A DNA stretch of 64,000 nucleotides, taken from NCBI RefSeq assembly GCF_900101855.1, contig NZ_FMVC01000001.1, positions 496,001-560,000 on the forward strand, read 5' to 3'. This DNA comes from Flavobacterium anhuiense. Lineage in GTDB: Bacteria > Bacteroidota > Bacteroidia > Flavobacteriales > Flavobacteriaceae. Positions 19,009 through 24,867 of the stretch are shown here, piece by piece. Both the position numbers and the translations under genes were made by a program. Numbering within the stretch: the first letter of the stretch is position 1; each line of letters begins with the position of its first letter. The notes under the pieces are model-generated. The model saw nothing but the letters and a program-made list of their open reading frames with translations, did no database searches and was not told where the DNA came from.

Positions 19009-19320
19009 CTATATAAGTTTTTTACTTCTTAATTCTGCCAGCATTTCTTCATGAGTAATAAAATCTCCATTTTCGAGATCACGTTTACCCTGCTCGATTT
19101 CCTCTTTTAATTCTAATCTAAAGTTTTCTTCTGGAGAAAGAATTTTAGCAATAGAAAGCATTTCATCGGCAGAAAAAGTCTGAGTCTTTAACTTACGATA
19201 GAACGTTGGACTTGGAATACCAACTTGCTCAATAATATAGCTTTTTTTAAATGGTGATTTGTTCATTAAACTCTCAATATTATCGACAATATTTTTATAT
19301 GCAATTATTTCTTGTATCAT
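19009..19320 (-). CDS. HTH protein with antitoxin-like C terminus (candidate antitoxin of the adjacent toxin)
   Basis: This is a 103-aa protein with no signal peptide. Residues of about 25-65 read as a helix-turn-helix (KSYIIEQVGIPSPTFYRKL followed by TFSADEMLSIAKIL). The C terminus, RDLENGDFITHEEMLAELRSKK, has the 'xxGxxxTHEE' pattern common in antitoxin tails that wrap their toxin. Its promoter box sits in a palindrome that the HTH domain could bind, so it probably represses itself. The convergent (tail-to-tail) arrangement with the toxin gene is unusual, because most type II antitoxins precede the toxin in one operon. It could instead be an unrelated regulator; the pairing is inferred from position and the tail motif. 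Confidence 0.7.
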   Translation of the reverse strand: MIQEIIAYKNIVDNIESLMNKSPFKKSYIIEQVGIPSPTFYRKLKTQTFSADEMLSIAKILSPEENFRLELKEEIEQGKRDLENGDFITHEEMLAELRSKKLI

Positions 19321-19375
19321 TTTTGATATATTTATGAGTTATTTGTAATACAAATATACTTCAAAAATGATACAA
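19312..19375. promoter_or_regulatory. Antitoxin promoter enclosed by a perfect inverted repeat
   Basis: On the minus strand a -7 box TATATTTG lies at 19358-19351. It overlaps a 17-bp palindrome TATTTGTAATACAAATA (19340-19356). Both are enclosed by a perfect 15-bp inverted repeat, TTGTATCATTTTTGA at 19312-19326 and TCAAAAATGATACAA at 19361-19375. The inner arm includes the start codon. A TTG in the outer arm is only 14 bp from the -7 box, short of the usual spacing. Confidence 0.7.
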
Positions 19376-19394
19376 TCTTCTTTTTTAGCGTTAA

Positions 19395-19437
19395 AAAAAT
19401 AACCCAACAATCTTACAATAGTTGTTGGGTTATTTTT
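19395..19437. terminator. Bidirectional terminator
   Basis: A 16-bp perfect stem, AAAAATAACCCAACAA / TTGTTGGGTTATTTTT, with an 11-base loop and A/T runs on both sides. It lies 15 bp after the 3-hydroxyanthranilate dioxygenase stop (minus strand) and shields the antitoxin gene from read-through. Confidence 0.9.
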
Positions 19438-19451
19438 ATATGTAATTAACC

Positions 19452-19991
19452 TTATTTCTTCGCTACAAACCTAGAATCAGTTTCCATAACAGTTCCGCAA
19501 TTTTTACAAGTTCTTAATTCCTCTGAATTGTAGAAATGTTCAAAATGAGACAGAAAATCCTTCTCTATGTTATGAAGCTCAAAATACACTTCATACAGTT
19601 TATGGTTACAGTTATCGCAATGCCAAAGCAAACCATCTGTAAAACCTTGCCCGGCACGTTTTCTTTCTATAACAAGACCTATCGAACCCTCTGAACGAAC
19701 AGGAGAATGAGGGACTTTTGCTGGATGTAGATACATATCGCCCGCATTTAATTCCATTTCTTTACGCTGGCCATCTTCCTGAATGACAACCTTAATATTT
19801 CCTTCTAGCTGATAAAAAAGCTCTTCTGTTTCGTTATAATGATAATCTTTTCTTGCATTTGGTCCCGCCACAATCATTACAATATAATCTCCAGAATCTA
19901 CGTAAAGATTTTTATTTCCAACTGGCGGTTTTAATAAATGACGGTTTTCGTCAATCCATTTAGTTAAGTTGAAAGGTTTTGCTATAGCCAT
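19452..19991 (-). CDS. nbaC: 3-hydroxyanthranilate 3,4-dioxygenase
   Basis: This 179-aa cupin enzyme opens the ring of 3-hydroxyanthranilate to the precursor of quinolinate (kynurenine pathway to NAD). The Fe(II) ligands H51, E57 and H95 and the substrate-binding R47 and R99 fall at the same positions as in the structurally studied bacterial enzyme. The C-terminal rubredoxin-like site C125-x2-C128 and C162-x2-C165 marks the bacterial/fungal-type subclass with a second metal. No other kynurenine-pathway gene is in the window. A 28-bp inverted repeat lies upstream, and a strong terminator follows. Confidence 0.94.
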   Translation of the reverse strand: MAIAKPFNLTKWIDENRHLLKPPVGNKNLYVDSGDYIVMIVAGPNARKDYHYNETEELFYQLEGNIKVVIQEDGQRKEMELNAGDMYLHPAKVPHSPVRSEGSIGLVIERKRAGQGFTDGLLWHCDNCNHKLYEVYFELHNIEKDFLSHFEHFYNSEELRTCKNCGTVMETDSRFVAKK

Positions 19992-20028
19992 TTTTATTCA
20001 AAATTTATAAAAAGCTAAGGTAGTGAAA

Positions 20029-20108
20029 AGTATTCAGTCTCAGTCGCAGTTTTCAGTTTTGCTGAGACTAATTACGGTGGCTGAAAACTGCGACTGAGAC
20101 TGAATACT
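20029..20108. repeat. 28-bp perfect inverted repeat
   Basis: Arms at 20029-20056 and 20081-20108 are exact reverse complements, separated by 24 bp. The arms contain CAGTCTCAGTCGCAG. A related but different copy is at 49691-49745. The right arm touches the stop codon of the minus-strand gene at 20108, and the left arm lies about 40 bp upstream of the dioxygenase start. Confidence 0.9.
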
Positions 20109-21199
20109 TATTTAAATTCTTTTATCAAATACACATAAACTGGAAGATGATCACTAAAACCTGCTTCACTAAGTGTATTTCGTAATGGATAACCTTTATA
20201 TGCACCTGAATTTTGAATAAGATAAGGTCTGTTGAAAATACCTGCTTTCCAAAAATTAAAACTCGAAAAATCCGATTTAACCAAAGAAGCTGTCATGAAA
20301 ATCTGGTCAAAAATATTCCAAGAGTCACGATACGCAATAGTTCCTAAACCTTTATTGGCAAGTTCTTCAAACGGATTAAAAACATCAAATTCCGCAACTT
20401 CTGTTTTTAAGCTCTTTGCTCCTAATCCAACTTTTATACTTTTATTAAATGGTCCGTCATTAAAATCTCCCATTGTTAATACTTTTGCCTGCGGATTAAT
20501 ATGTTGTAATGAATCGATAATTTTTCGGTTTAATTTTCCTGCAGCTTCGCGGAATAAACTCGTAGTCTTTTCTCCACCCGATCTGGATGGCCAGTGATTA
20601 ACGATAATATGTATTTCTTCATTTTCTAAAAATCCAGAAACCAAAAGCTGATCTCTTGTAAAAACACGATTTTTGCTTTCTTTTTTAACTTCAATTTCAT
20701 CGTCTACAACTTCTGTTTCTTCTTTTTGAGGAATTTCTTTTTTATAAATAATCAATGGAATATTCGAATAAGAAGTCGGTCTAAAATATTTTTTCTGATA
20801 AAGCAACGCCACATCAATACCGCGTTTATCTGGTGAATCAAAATGTATTATTCCTAAATCTAAAGACTGCAATTTTGGTTCTTTTATTAGATCTTCTAAA
20901 ACACCTCGGTTTTCGATTTCTGCTCCACCAATTAAAGTGGGCGCATTTGAATTTTCTGGCGTTCCAATTTCAGATAAAACTCTTGCTAGATTTTTTAATT
21001 TTTGCTGATATTTTTCTGTTGTCCAATGCTGTGCTCCATTTGGCGTCCATTCATCATCGTTTGTAAATATATCATCTACAGTATCATACAGGTTTTCGAA
21101 ATTGTAAAAAGCTACTGTGTGTATTTTATACTTTTTGGATTGAGATTGCGTTTGAATTGAAAAAAATAGAACTATTAAAAAGGCTCTGAAAAAGTGCAT
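20108..21199 (-). CDS. Exported endonuclease/exonuclease/phosphatase-fold hydrolase
   Basis: This 363-aa protein has a signal peptide (about residues 1-19, ending TQSQS). EEP-fold motifs are visible in order: VAFYNFENLYD, GGAEIENR (metal-binding Glu), KRGIDVALLY, VNHWPSRSGG, LTMGDFNDGP and the terminal FSDHLPV. The family includes secreted DNases and phospholipid or phytate-type phosphatases; which substrate is cut cannot be read from the sequence. Export suggests scavenging of nucleic acid or phosphate. It is divergent from the LD-carboxypeptidase gene with a 121-bp shared upstream region. Confidence 0.85.
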   Translation of the reverse strand: MHFFRAFLIVLFFSIQTQSQSKKYKIHTVAFYNFENLYDTVDDIFTNDDEWTPNGAQHWTTEKYQQKLKNLARVLSEIGTPENSNAPTLIGGAEIENRGVLEDLIKEPKLQSLDLGIIHFDSPDKRGIDVALLYQKKYFRPTSYSNIPLIIYKKEIPQKEETEVVDDEIEVKKESKNRVFTRDQLLVSGFLENEEIHIIVNHWPSRSGGEKTTSLFREAAGKLNRKIIDSLQHINPQAKVLTMGDFNDGPFNKSIKVGLGAKSLKTEVAEFDVFNPFEELANKGLGTIAYRDSWNIFDQIFMTASLVKSDFSSFNFWKAGIFNRPYLIQNSGAYKGYPLRNTLSEAGFSDHLPVYVYLIKEFK

Positions 21200-21285
21200 T
21201 ATTTAGTATTTTAAAAAACATTCCAATATTACTCTTTTTTATTTAATTGTAAGAAATTTCAAATAAATTTAAAATCTAAAATTTC

Positions 21286-21293
21286 TATATTTG
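21286..21293 (+). promoter_or_regulatory. -7 box for the LD-carboxypeptidase gene
   Basis: TATATTTG, 27 bp before the chosen ATG (21321). Its last three bases are a TTG that opens the frame, so a start there would precede the transcript. Confidence 0.55.
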
Positions 21294-21320
21294 TTTTTTC
21301 ATACAAATGAAAAGAAGCAA

Positions 21321-22328
21321 ATGATGATCATGAAAAACCTTTTAAATACTAAGAAGCCAAATATTCTGTTTCAACTCGCATTTCTTATTTTTGCTTTAGA
21401 ATCATTCAACTGTCAATCTCAACAAAACATGATAACACCGCCTTATTTACAAAAAGGAGATACTGTAGCACTTTTAGCAACAGCAAGAAAAAATATCGAT
21501 GACAACTTAAAACCAACAATAGATTTATTGCACAGCTGGGGTTTAGAAGCTGTAATCGGATCAACAATTGGTTTGGATTATCATCAATTGGCAGGAACAG
21601 ATGAACAGAGAGCTGCCGATTTCCAAAAACAATTAGACAATCCAAATATTAAAGCAATTTGGTGCGTTCGAGGCGGATATGGCACTGTTAGAATGTTAGA
21701 TTTATTAGATTTTACTAAATTCAAACAGCATCCAAAATGGGTCATTGGTTTTAGTGATGTAACCGTTCTCCATAATCATTTGAATACAATGGGTTATAAA
21801 TCTATTCATGGTATCATGCCAGTAACAGTTCCCAGAGCAACTCCAGATGCCGTAAGCTCATTAAAAGCAGCTTTATTTAACGAACCAATTTCTTACTCAA
21901 TCAGCCCATCTCCAATGAACCGTTTAGGAAGTGCAACGGGTGAATTGGTTGGAGGTAATTTATCTATCCTATATAGTTTATTAGGATCTCCATCTGCAAT
22001 TGACTGCAAGGATAAAATTTTATTTATAGAAGACTTAGATGAATATCTGTACCATATTGACCGTATGATGATGAATTTAAAACGCAACGGGTGCATTGAA
22101 AACCTTAAAGGAATTATCATTGGAGGCATGACAAGCATGAAAGACAATGAAGTGCCGTGGGGGAAAAATGCTTTGGAAATTATAGATGACGTAACCAAAA
22201 AATACAATATTCCAGTTATTTTTAATTTCCCAGCAGGACACATTAGAGACAACAGAGCTCTCATTATGGGAAATATCGTTACGATGGAAGTTACTGCTTC
22301 TGGAAGTACAGTTACTTTTAAAAAATAA
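21321..22328 (+). CDS. LD-carboxypeptidase (peptidase family S66), envelope-anchored
   Basis: This is a serine carboxypeptidase that trims D-Ala from murein tetrapeptides in cell-wall recycling. Family motifs: WCVRGGYGTVRML, the nucleophile block VIGFSDVTVLHNHL (S145 from the ATG at 21321), GELVGGNLSILYSLLG, LFIEDLDEYLYHIDRMM and FPAGHIRDN with the catalytic His. The N terminus is hydrophobic and contains C31 in ESFNCQS, a plausible but imperfect lipobox, so it may be a periplasm-facing lipoprotein and not the usual cytoplasmic form. ATGs at 21321, 21324 and 21330 are all possible starts. Confidence 0.88.
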   Translation: MMIMKNLLNTKKPNILFQLAFLIFALESFNCQSQQNMITPPYLQKGDTVALLATARKNIDDNLKPTIDLLHSWGLEAVIGSTIGLDYHQLAGTDEQRAADFQKQLDNPNIKAIWCVRGGYGTVRMLDLLDFTKFKQHPKWVIGFSDVTVLHNHLNTMGYKSIHGIMPVTVPRATPDAVSSLKAALFNEPISYSISPSPMNRLGSATGELVGGNLSILYSLLGSPSAIDCKDKILFIEDLDEYLYHIDRMMMNLKRNGCIENLKGIIIGGMTSMKDNEVPWGKNALEIIDDVTKKYNIPVIFNFPAGHIRDNRALIMGNIVTMEVTASGSTVTFKK

Positions 22329-22377
22329 TACCACATCACTCCTTCTTTTAAGGAGAACTAAATACCACATAAAATCT

Positions 22378-22434
22378 CGCAAAGACGCGAAGTTGCAAAG
22401 TTTTTAATACTCTTTGTGCCTTCGCGTCTTTGCG
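22378..22434. repeat. 23-bp imperfect inverted repeat ('cgcaaagacgcgaag' family)
   Basis: Arms at 22378-22400 and 22412-22434 match at about 20 of 23 positions. Just downstream, aacttgaaacttgaaacctgaaa is a run of near-identical 7-base units directly before the yraN start; the same run recurs before sufC. Confidence 0.85.
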
Positions 22435-22479
22435 TGCAAAAAACTTGAAACTTGAAACCTGAAACAAAAAACAAAACCA

Positions 22480-22851
22480 ATGGCAGAACATAATGATTTA
22501 GGAAAATTAGGCGAAGATCTCGCGGCTGCATATCTTGAAGAAAACGGATATTCAATTGTAGAACGAAACTTTGTTATCCAAAAAGCAGAAATAGATATTA
22601 TTGCGCAAAAAGATTCCATTTTAGCCATTATTGAAGTTAAGACCCGTTCGAGTTTAGATTTTGGTTCTCCACAAGATTTTGTCAAGCAAAAAAAGATTCA
22701 ATTACTCATTAAAGCAGTAAATGCCTACATAAACGATAGGGAAAAGGATTTTCAAGAAGATTTAGAAATCCGTTTTGACATCATTGCGGTCCATAAAAAT
22801 GGGGAATCATTTGCAATTGAACATCTTAATGACGCTTTTTATCACTTTTAA
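22480..22851 (+). CDS. YraN family (UPF0102) nuclease-fold protein
   Basis: This 123-aa protein has the family's order of motifs: GKLGEDLAAAYLEENGYSIVERN, AEIDIIA, and IIEVKTRSS, which together form a PD-(D/E)xK-type active-site core. The last part, IRFDIIAVH, is also typical. Members are widespread, often near rnhB, and are thought to act on DNA, but the precise reaction is not settled. It stands alone here, behind an intergenic repeat. Confidence 0.9.
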   Translation: MAEHNDLGKLGEDLAAAYLEENGYSIVERNFVIQKAEIDIIAQKDSILAIIEVKTRSSLDFGSPQDFVKQKKIQLLIKAVNAYINDREKDFQEDLEIRFDIIAVHKNGESFAIEHLNDAFYHF

Positions 22852-22872
22852 CATAATTTTTTATTGTTATAA

Positions 22873-22903
22873 TTGTAACAATTTGTTTTTTTATTTATAT
22901 TTG
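22873..22903 (+). promoter_or_regulatory. Promoter for the ACT-like protein gene
   Basis: TTG at 22873-22875, a 20-bp spacer and TATATTTG at 22896-22903; start codon 74 bp downstream, preceded by an A-tract of about 14 bases (22958-22972). Confidence 0.75.
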
Positions 22904-22976
22904 CAAAGAATTATAACATCGCAATGTTAAATTAACAAACCAACTCAACTGTTACCAAAAAAAAAAAAAAAGAATT

Positions 22977-23633
22977 ATGAAAACTGTTTCTTCTATTGTA
23001 GAAAACTACATTAAAACAAAACCATTTTTATTAAATGCCCTGTCTCTCGGAATTATTAACCTAACATCACTTTCGCGAAATATTATGACCGAATTAGAAA
23101 GTGAGTTTGGAAAAGAAGTAAAACAAGGCGCTGTAGTAATGTCTTTAAAACGACTGACGGAAGAACTAGATTTTAAACTGAACCACAAAATCAATAAAGT
23201 AATAAAAAATATAGGTGAAATCACCGTTCGTTCTGAACTTACAGATTACACTTTCGCAGCATCTGAAACTGTCTTAAACAAACAAGCAGATTTAATTTCG
23301 GATATTAACGCTTTATCGGATATTTTTTATACCTCATCTCGTGGAGTAAATGAAACCAATATTGTAGTAAGCAGCAGTGTAAATCATTTAGTTGAAAAAC
23401 ACTTTATGAGAGAAAAATTAATTCAGAAATTAGATAATTTAGCTTCTATCACTGTAAAATTACCTAAAGAAAACATTGTTGTTCCTGGTATTTACTATTT
23501 CATTTTCCAACGTTTGGCTTGGGAAGGAATTATCATTAACGAGGTAATTTCGACTTCAAATGAGTTTACCATTTTAGTTGGAGAAGATCAAGTTGATGTA
23601 GCGTTTAAAGTAATTAAAGACTTGAAAAACTAA
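22977..23633 (+). CDS. Conserved protein with C-terminal ACT-like domain
   Basis: This 218-aa soluble protein has no signal peptide. The N-terminal half is helical and resembles a winged-helix unit (SIVENYIKTKPFLLNALSLGIINLTSLSRNI). The last 60 residues, IPG-IYYFIFQRLAWEGIIINEVISTSNEFTILVGEDQVDVAFKVIKDL, closely resemble the second ACT repeat of aspartokinases, where 'T/S-x-N-E-F/I' and 'VGEDQVDVAFK' are characteristic, but no kinase domain is present. It may sense an amino acid and act as a regulator; that role is inferred. It has its own promoter and terminator. Confidence 0.65.
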   Translation: MKTVSSIVENYIKTKPFLLNALSLGIINLTSLSRNIMTELESEFGKEVKQGAVVMSLKRLTEELDFKLNHKINKVIKNIGEITVRSELTDYTFAASETVLNKQADLISDINALSDIFYTSSRGVNETNIVVSSSVNHLVEKHFMREKLIQKLDNLASITVKLPKENIVVPGIYYFIFQRLAWEGIIINEVISTSNEFTILVGEDQVDVAFKVIKDLKN

Positions 23634-23676
23634 ATTAAATAAGATATTAAGAATCGTTTGATTCTTCTTATAACAC

Positions 23677-23717
23677 AAAATCCTTTTATCTTTTTAATGA
23701 AAGATGAAAGGATTTTT
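23677..23717 (+). terminator. Terminator of the ACT-like protein gene
   Basis: Long stem AAAATCCTTTTATCTTT / AAAGATGAAAGGATTTT with a short loop and T-run, 44 bp after the stop. Confidence 0.85.
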
Positions 23718-23937
23718 CTTTGAGTAAAATAACGCCTAAGTATAATTCCATTTTTATCAAATAAGAATATTCTCAAAAGACAGTCCTAAAATAAATTTTA
23801 TTTCTGCAAAAGCGTCAATATGACACTTACTTGCAAAAGGCCACTTTACACTGCATTTTACGTCTTTTATATAAAAAACTAACAAAAAATCCGAATTAAG
23901 TTTTTTTAAATATAATTTATTACGAATAATATTTTTA

Positions 23938-23945
23938 TATATTTG
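23938..23945 (+). promoter_or_regulatory. -7 box for the candidate small RNA
   Basis: Perfect TATATTTG in a gene-free region. No TTG is seen at 17-23 bp upstream; the upstream DNA is very AT-rich. Confidence 0.6.
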
Positions 23946-23951
23946 CTAACG

Positions 23952-24130
23952 CATCAAAAACAAGAGAGATTTTTGACTGTACAGCCAAACTAATATTGAA
24001 TTAAATTGTTTTGAAAGAAAGTGGCTTGTTAGAATTAAAATCAACACTACTTTTTTCAAATTGACGATACAATTATCTAACCAAAACCACAATAATGCCA
24101 TTAAATCACTCTTCGGAGTGATTTTTTTTT
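23952..24130 (+). ncRNA. Candidate small RNA (about 180 nt), no ORF
   Basis: A 504-bp stretch without a gene (23634-24137) contains a -7 box followed by about 180 bp ending in an excellent terminator. Two internal hairpins can be drawn: CAAAC near 23986 with GTTTTG near 24008, and GTGGCTTGTTAGA (24021-24033) with TCTAACCAAAACCAC (24076-24090), about 12 bp with small bulges. I find no coding frame. A structured RNA of this size, alone between housekeeping genes in Flavobacteriia, could be a 6S-like RNA (6S-Flavo class) or a new one; I cannot confirm either. The transcription start is estimated from the -7 box. Confidence 0.5.
24103..24130 (+). terminator. UUCG-tetraloop terminator of the candidate small RNA
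   Basis: AAATCACTC-TTCG-GAGTGATTT with nine Ts. The T-run lies on the plus strand, so it serves a plus-strand transcript better than the minus-strand gene that ends 8 bp away. Confidence 0.9.
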
Positions 24131-24137
24131 ACAAATA

Positions 24138-24692
24138 TCAGAAAGAGTAATTTAGAGCAAACCCAAAATTAGTATTCAATGTGATATCGTTTTTCATAAC
24201 AGCAGGTTTAAATGCCAATCTTTCATCAACATTAAATTGCGATAAAGCAGCATCTATATTTGCGTCTATAATATTTAAAACATAGAATCCGACTATAAAT
24301 AGAGCTGATAAATCTTTGTATCGTTGATATTCTTTTTGAGCAGTTGTCAATTGGCTTTCTGATAAACGTGCTAAAAATTCAGAATCGCTTTTTTTTCCTT
24401 CAAGCCTATTTTTGTATTCGTCTCTGTATAGATTATATTTTTTCTGATTGTCAATATAAAAATAAGTGCCCGTGCCAATTGCCCCATAAACTAAAGGAAT
24501 CTTCCAATATTTCTTATTGTAAATTTGTCCTAAACCTGGTAAAACAGCCGAATAAAATGCTGCTTTTGCTGAACGAAGCGGGTCAATCGTTTCCGATTTT
24601 AAAGAATCTTTTAAAACGATTTTATCTTTTCCTTGAGCGAAGATTGTGGTGAATCCTAAAAATAAAAATAGGAGAATAAGCTGGTTTTGCAT
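24138..24692 (-). CDS. DUF5683 family exported/membrane protein
   Basis: This is a 184-aa protein with a signal peptide (to about residue 19, ending FAQ). The DUF5683 hallmark block AAFYSAVLPGLGQIYNKKYWKIPLVYGAIGTGTYFY is present, then a helical stretch, a second hydrophobic helix (LSALFIVGFYVLNIIDANIDAAL) and a beta-like C terminus. The family is restricted to Bacteroidota and often neighbours ParB or lytic-transglycosylase genes, which is not the case here. Function unknown. Confidence 0.85.
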   Translation of the reverse strand: MQNQLILLFLFLGFTTIFAQGKDKIVLKDSLKSETIDPLRSAKAAFYSAVLPGLGQIYNKKYWKIPLVYGAIGTGTYFYIDNQKKYNLYRDEYKNRLEGKKSDSEFLARLSESQLTTAQKEYQRYKDLSALFIVGFYVLNIIDANIDAALSQFNVDERLAFKPAVMKNDITLNTNFGFALNYSF

Positions 24693-24787
24693 ATAAAGTT
24701 GTCTTTGAAAATTTGACTCAAAGAAAACTTTTTAGTTCTAAGATTTTTCTTAAATAAAAGATAAAGAAAGCTTAATTTTTTATATAC

Positions 24788-24861
24788 GTTTGCCACGAAT
24801 TACACGAATTTTCACGAATTAAATTTAAGATTAGTGGAAATTCGTGTAATTCGTGGCAAAC
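24788..24861. repeat. 28-bp inverted repeat ('gccacgaattacacgaatt' family)
   Basis: Arms at 24788-24815 and 24834-24861 match at 27 of 28 positions and would fold into a long hairpin. It lies 7 bp from the mfd stop. A single related arm is present at 60963-60985. Confidence 0.9.
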
Positions 24862-24867
24862 TTTATT

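Noticed and set aside
20232..20597. A 121-codon plus-strand frame inside the EEP hydrolase gene.
   Set aside because: It is the reverse shadow of a gene with a signal peptide and complete EEP motifs.
24103..24130. The UUCG hairpin as the terminator of the minus-strand DUF5683 gene only.
   Set aside because: The long T-run is on the plus strand; on the minus strand only a few Ts follow the stem, so it better serves a plus-strand transcript.
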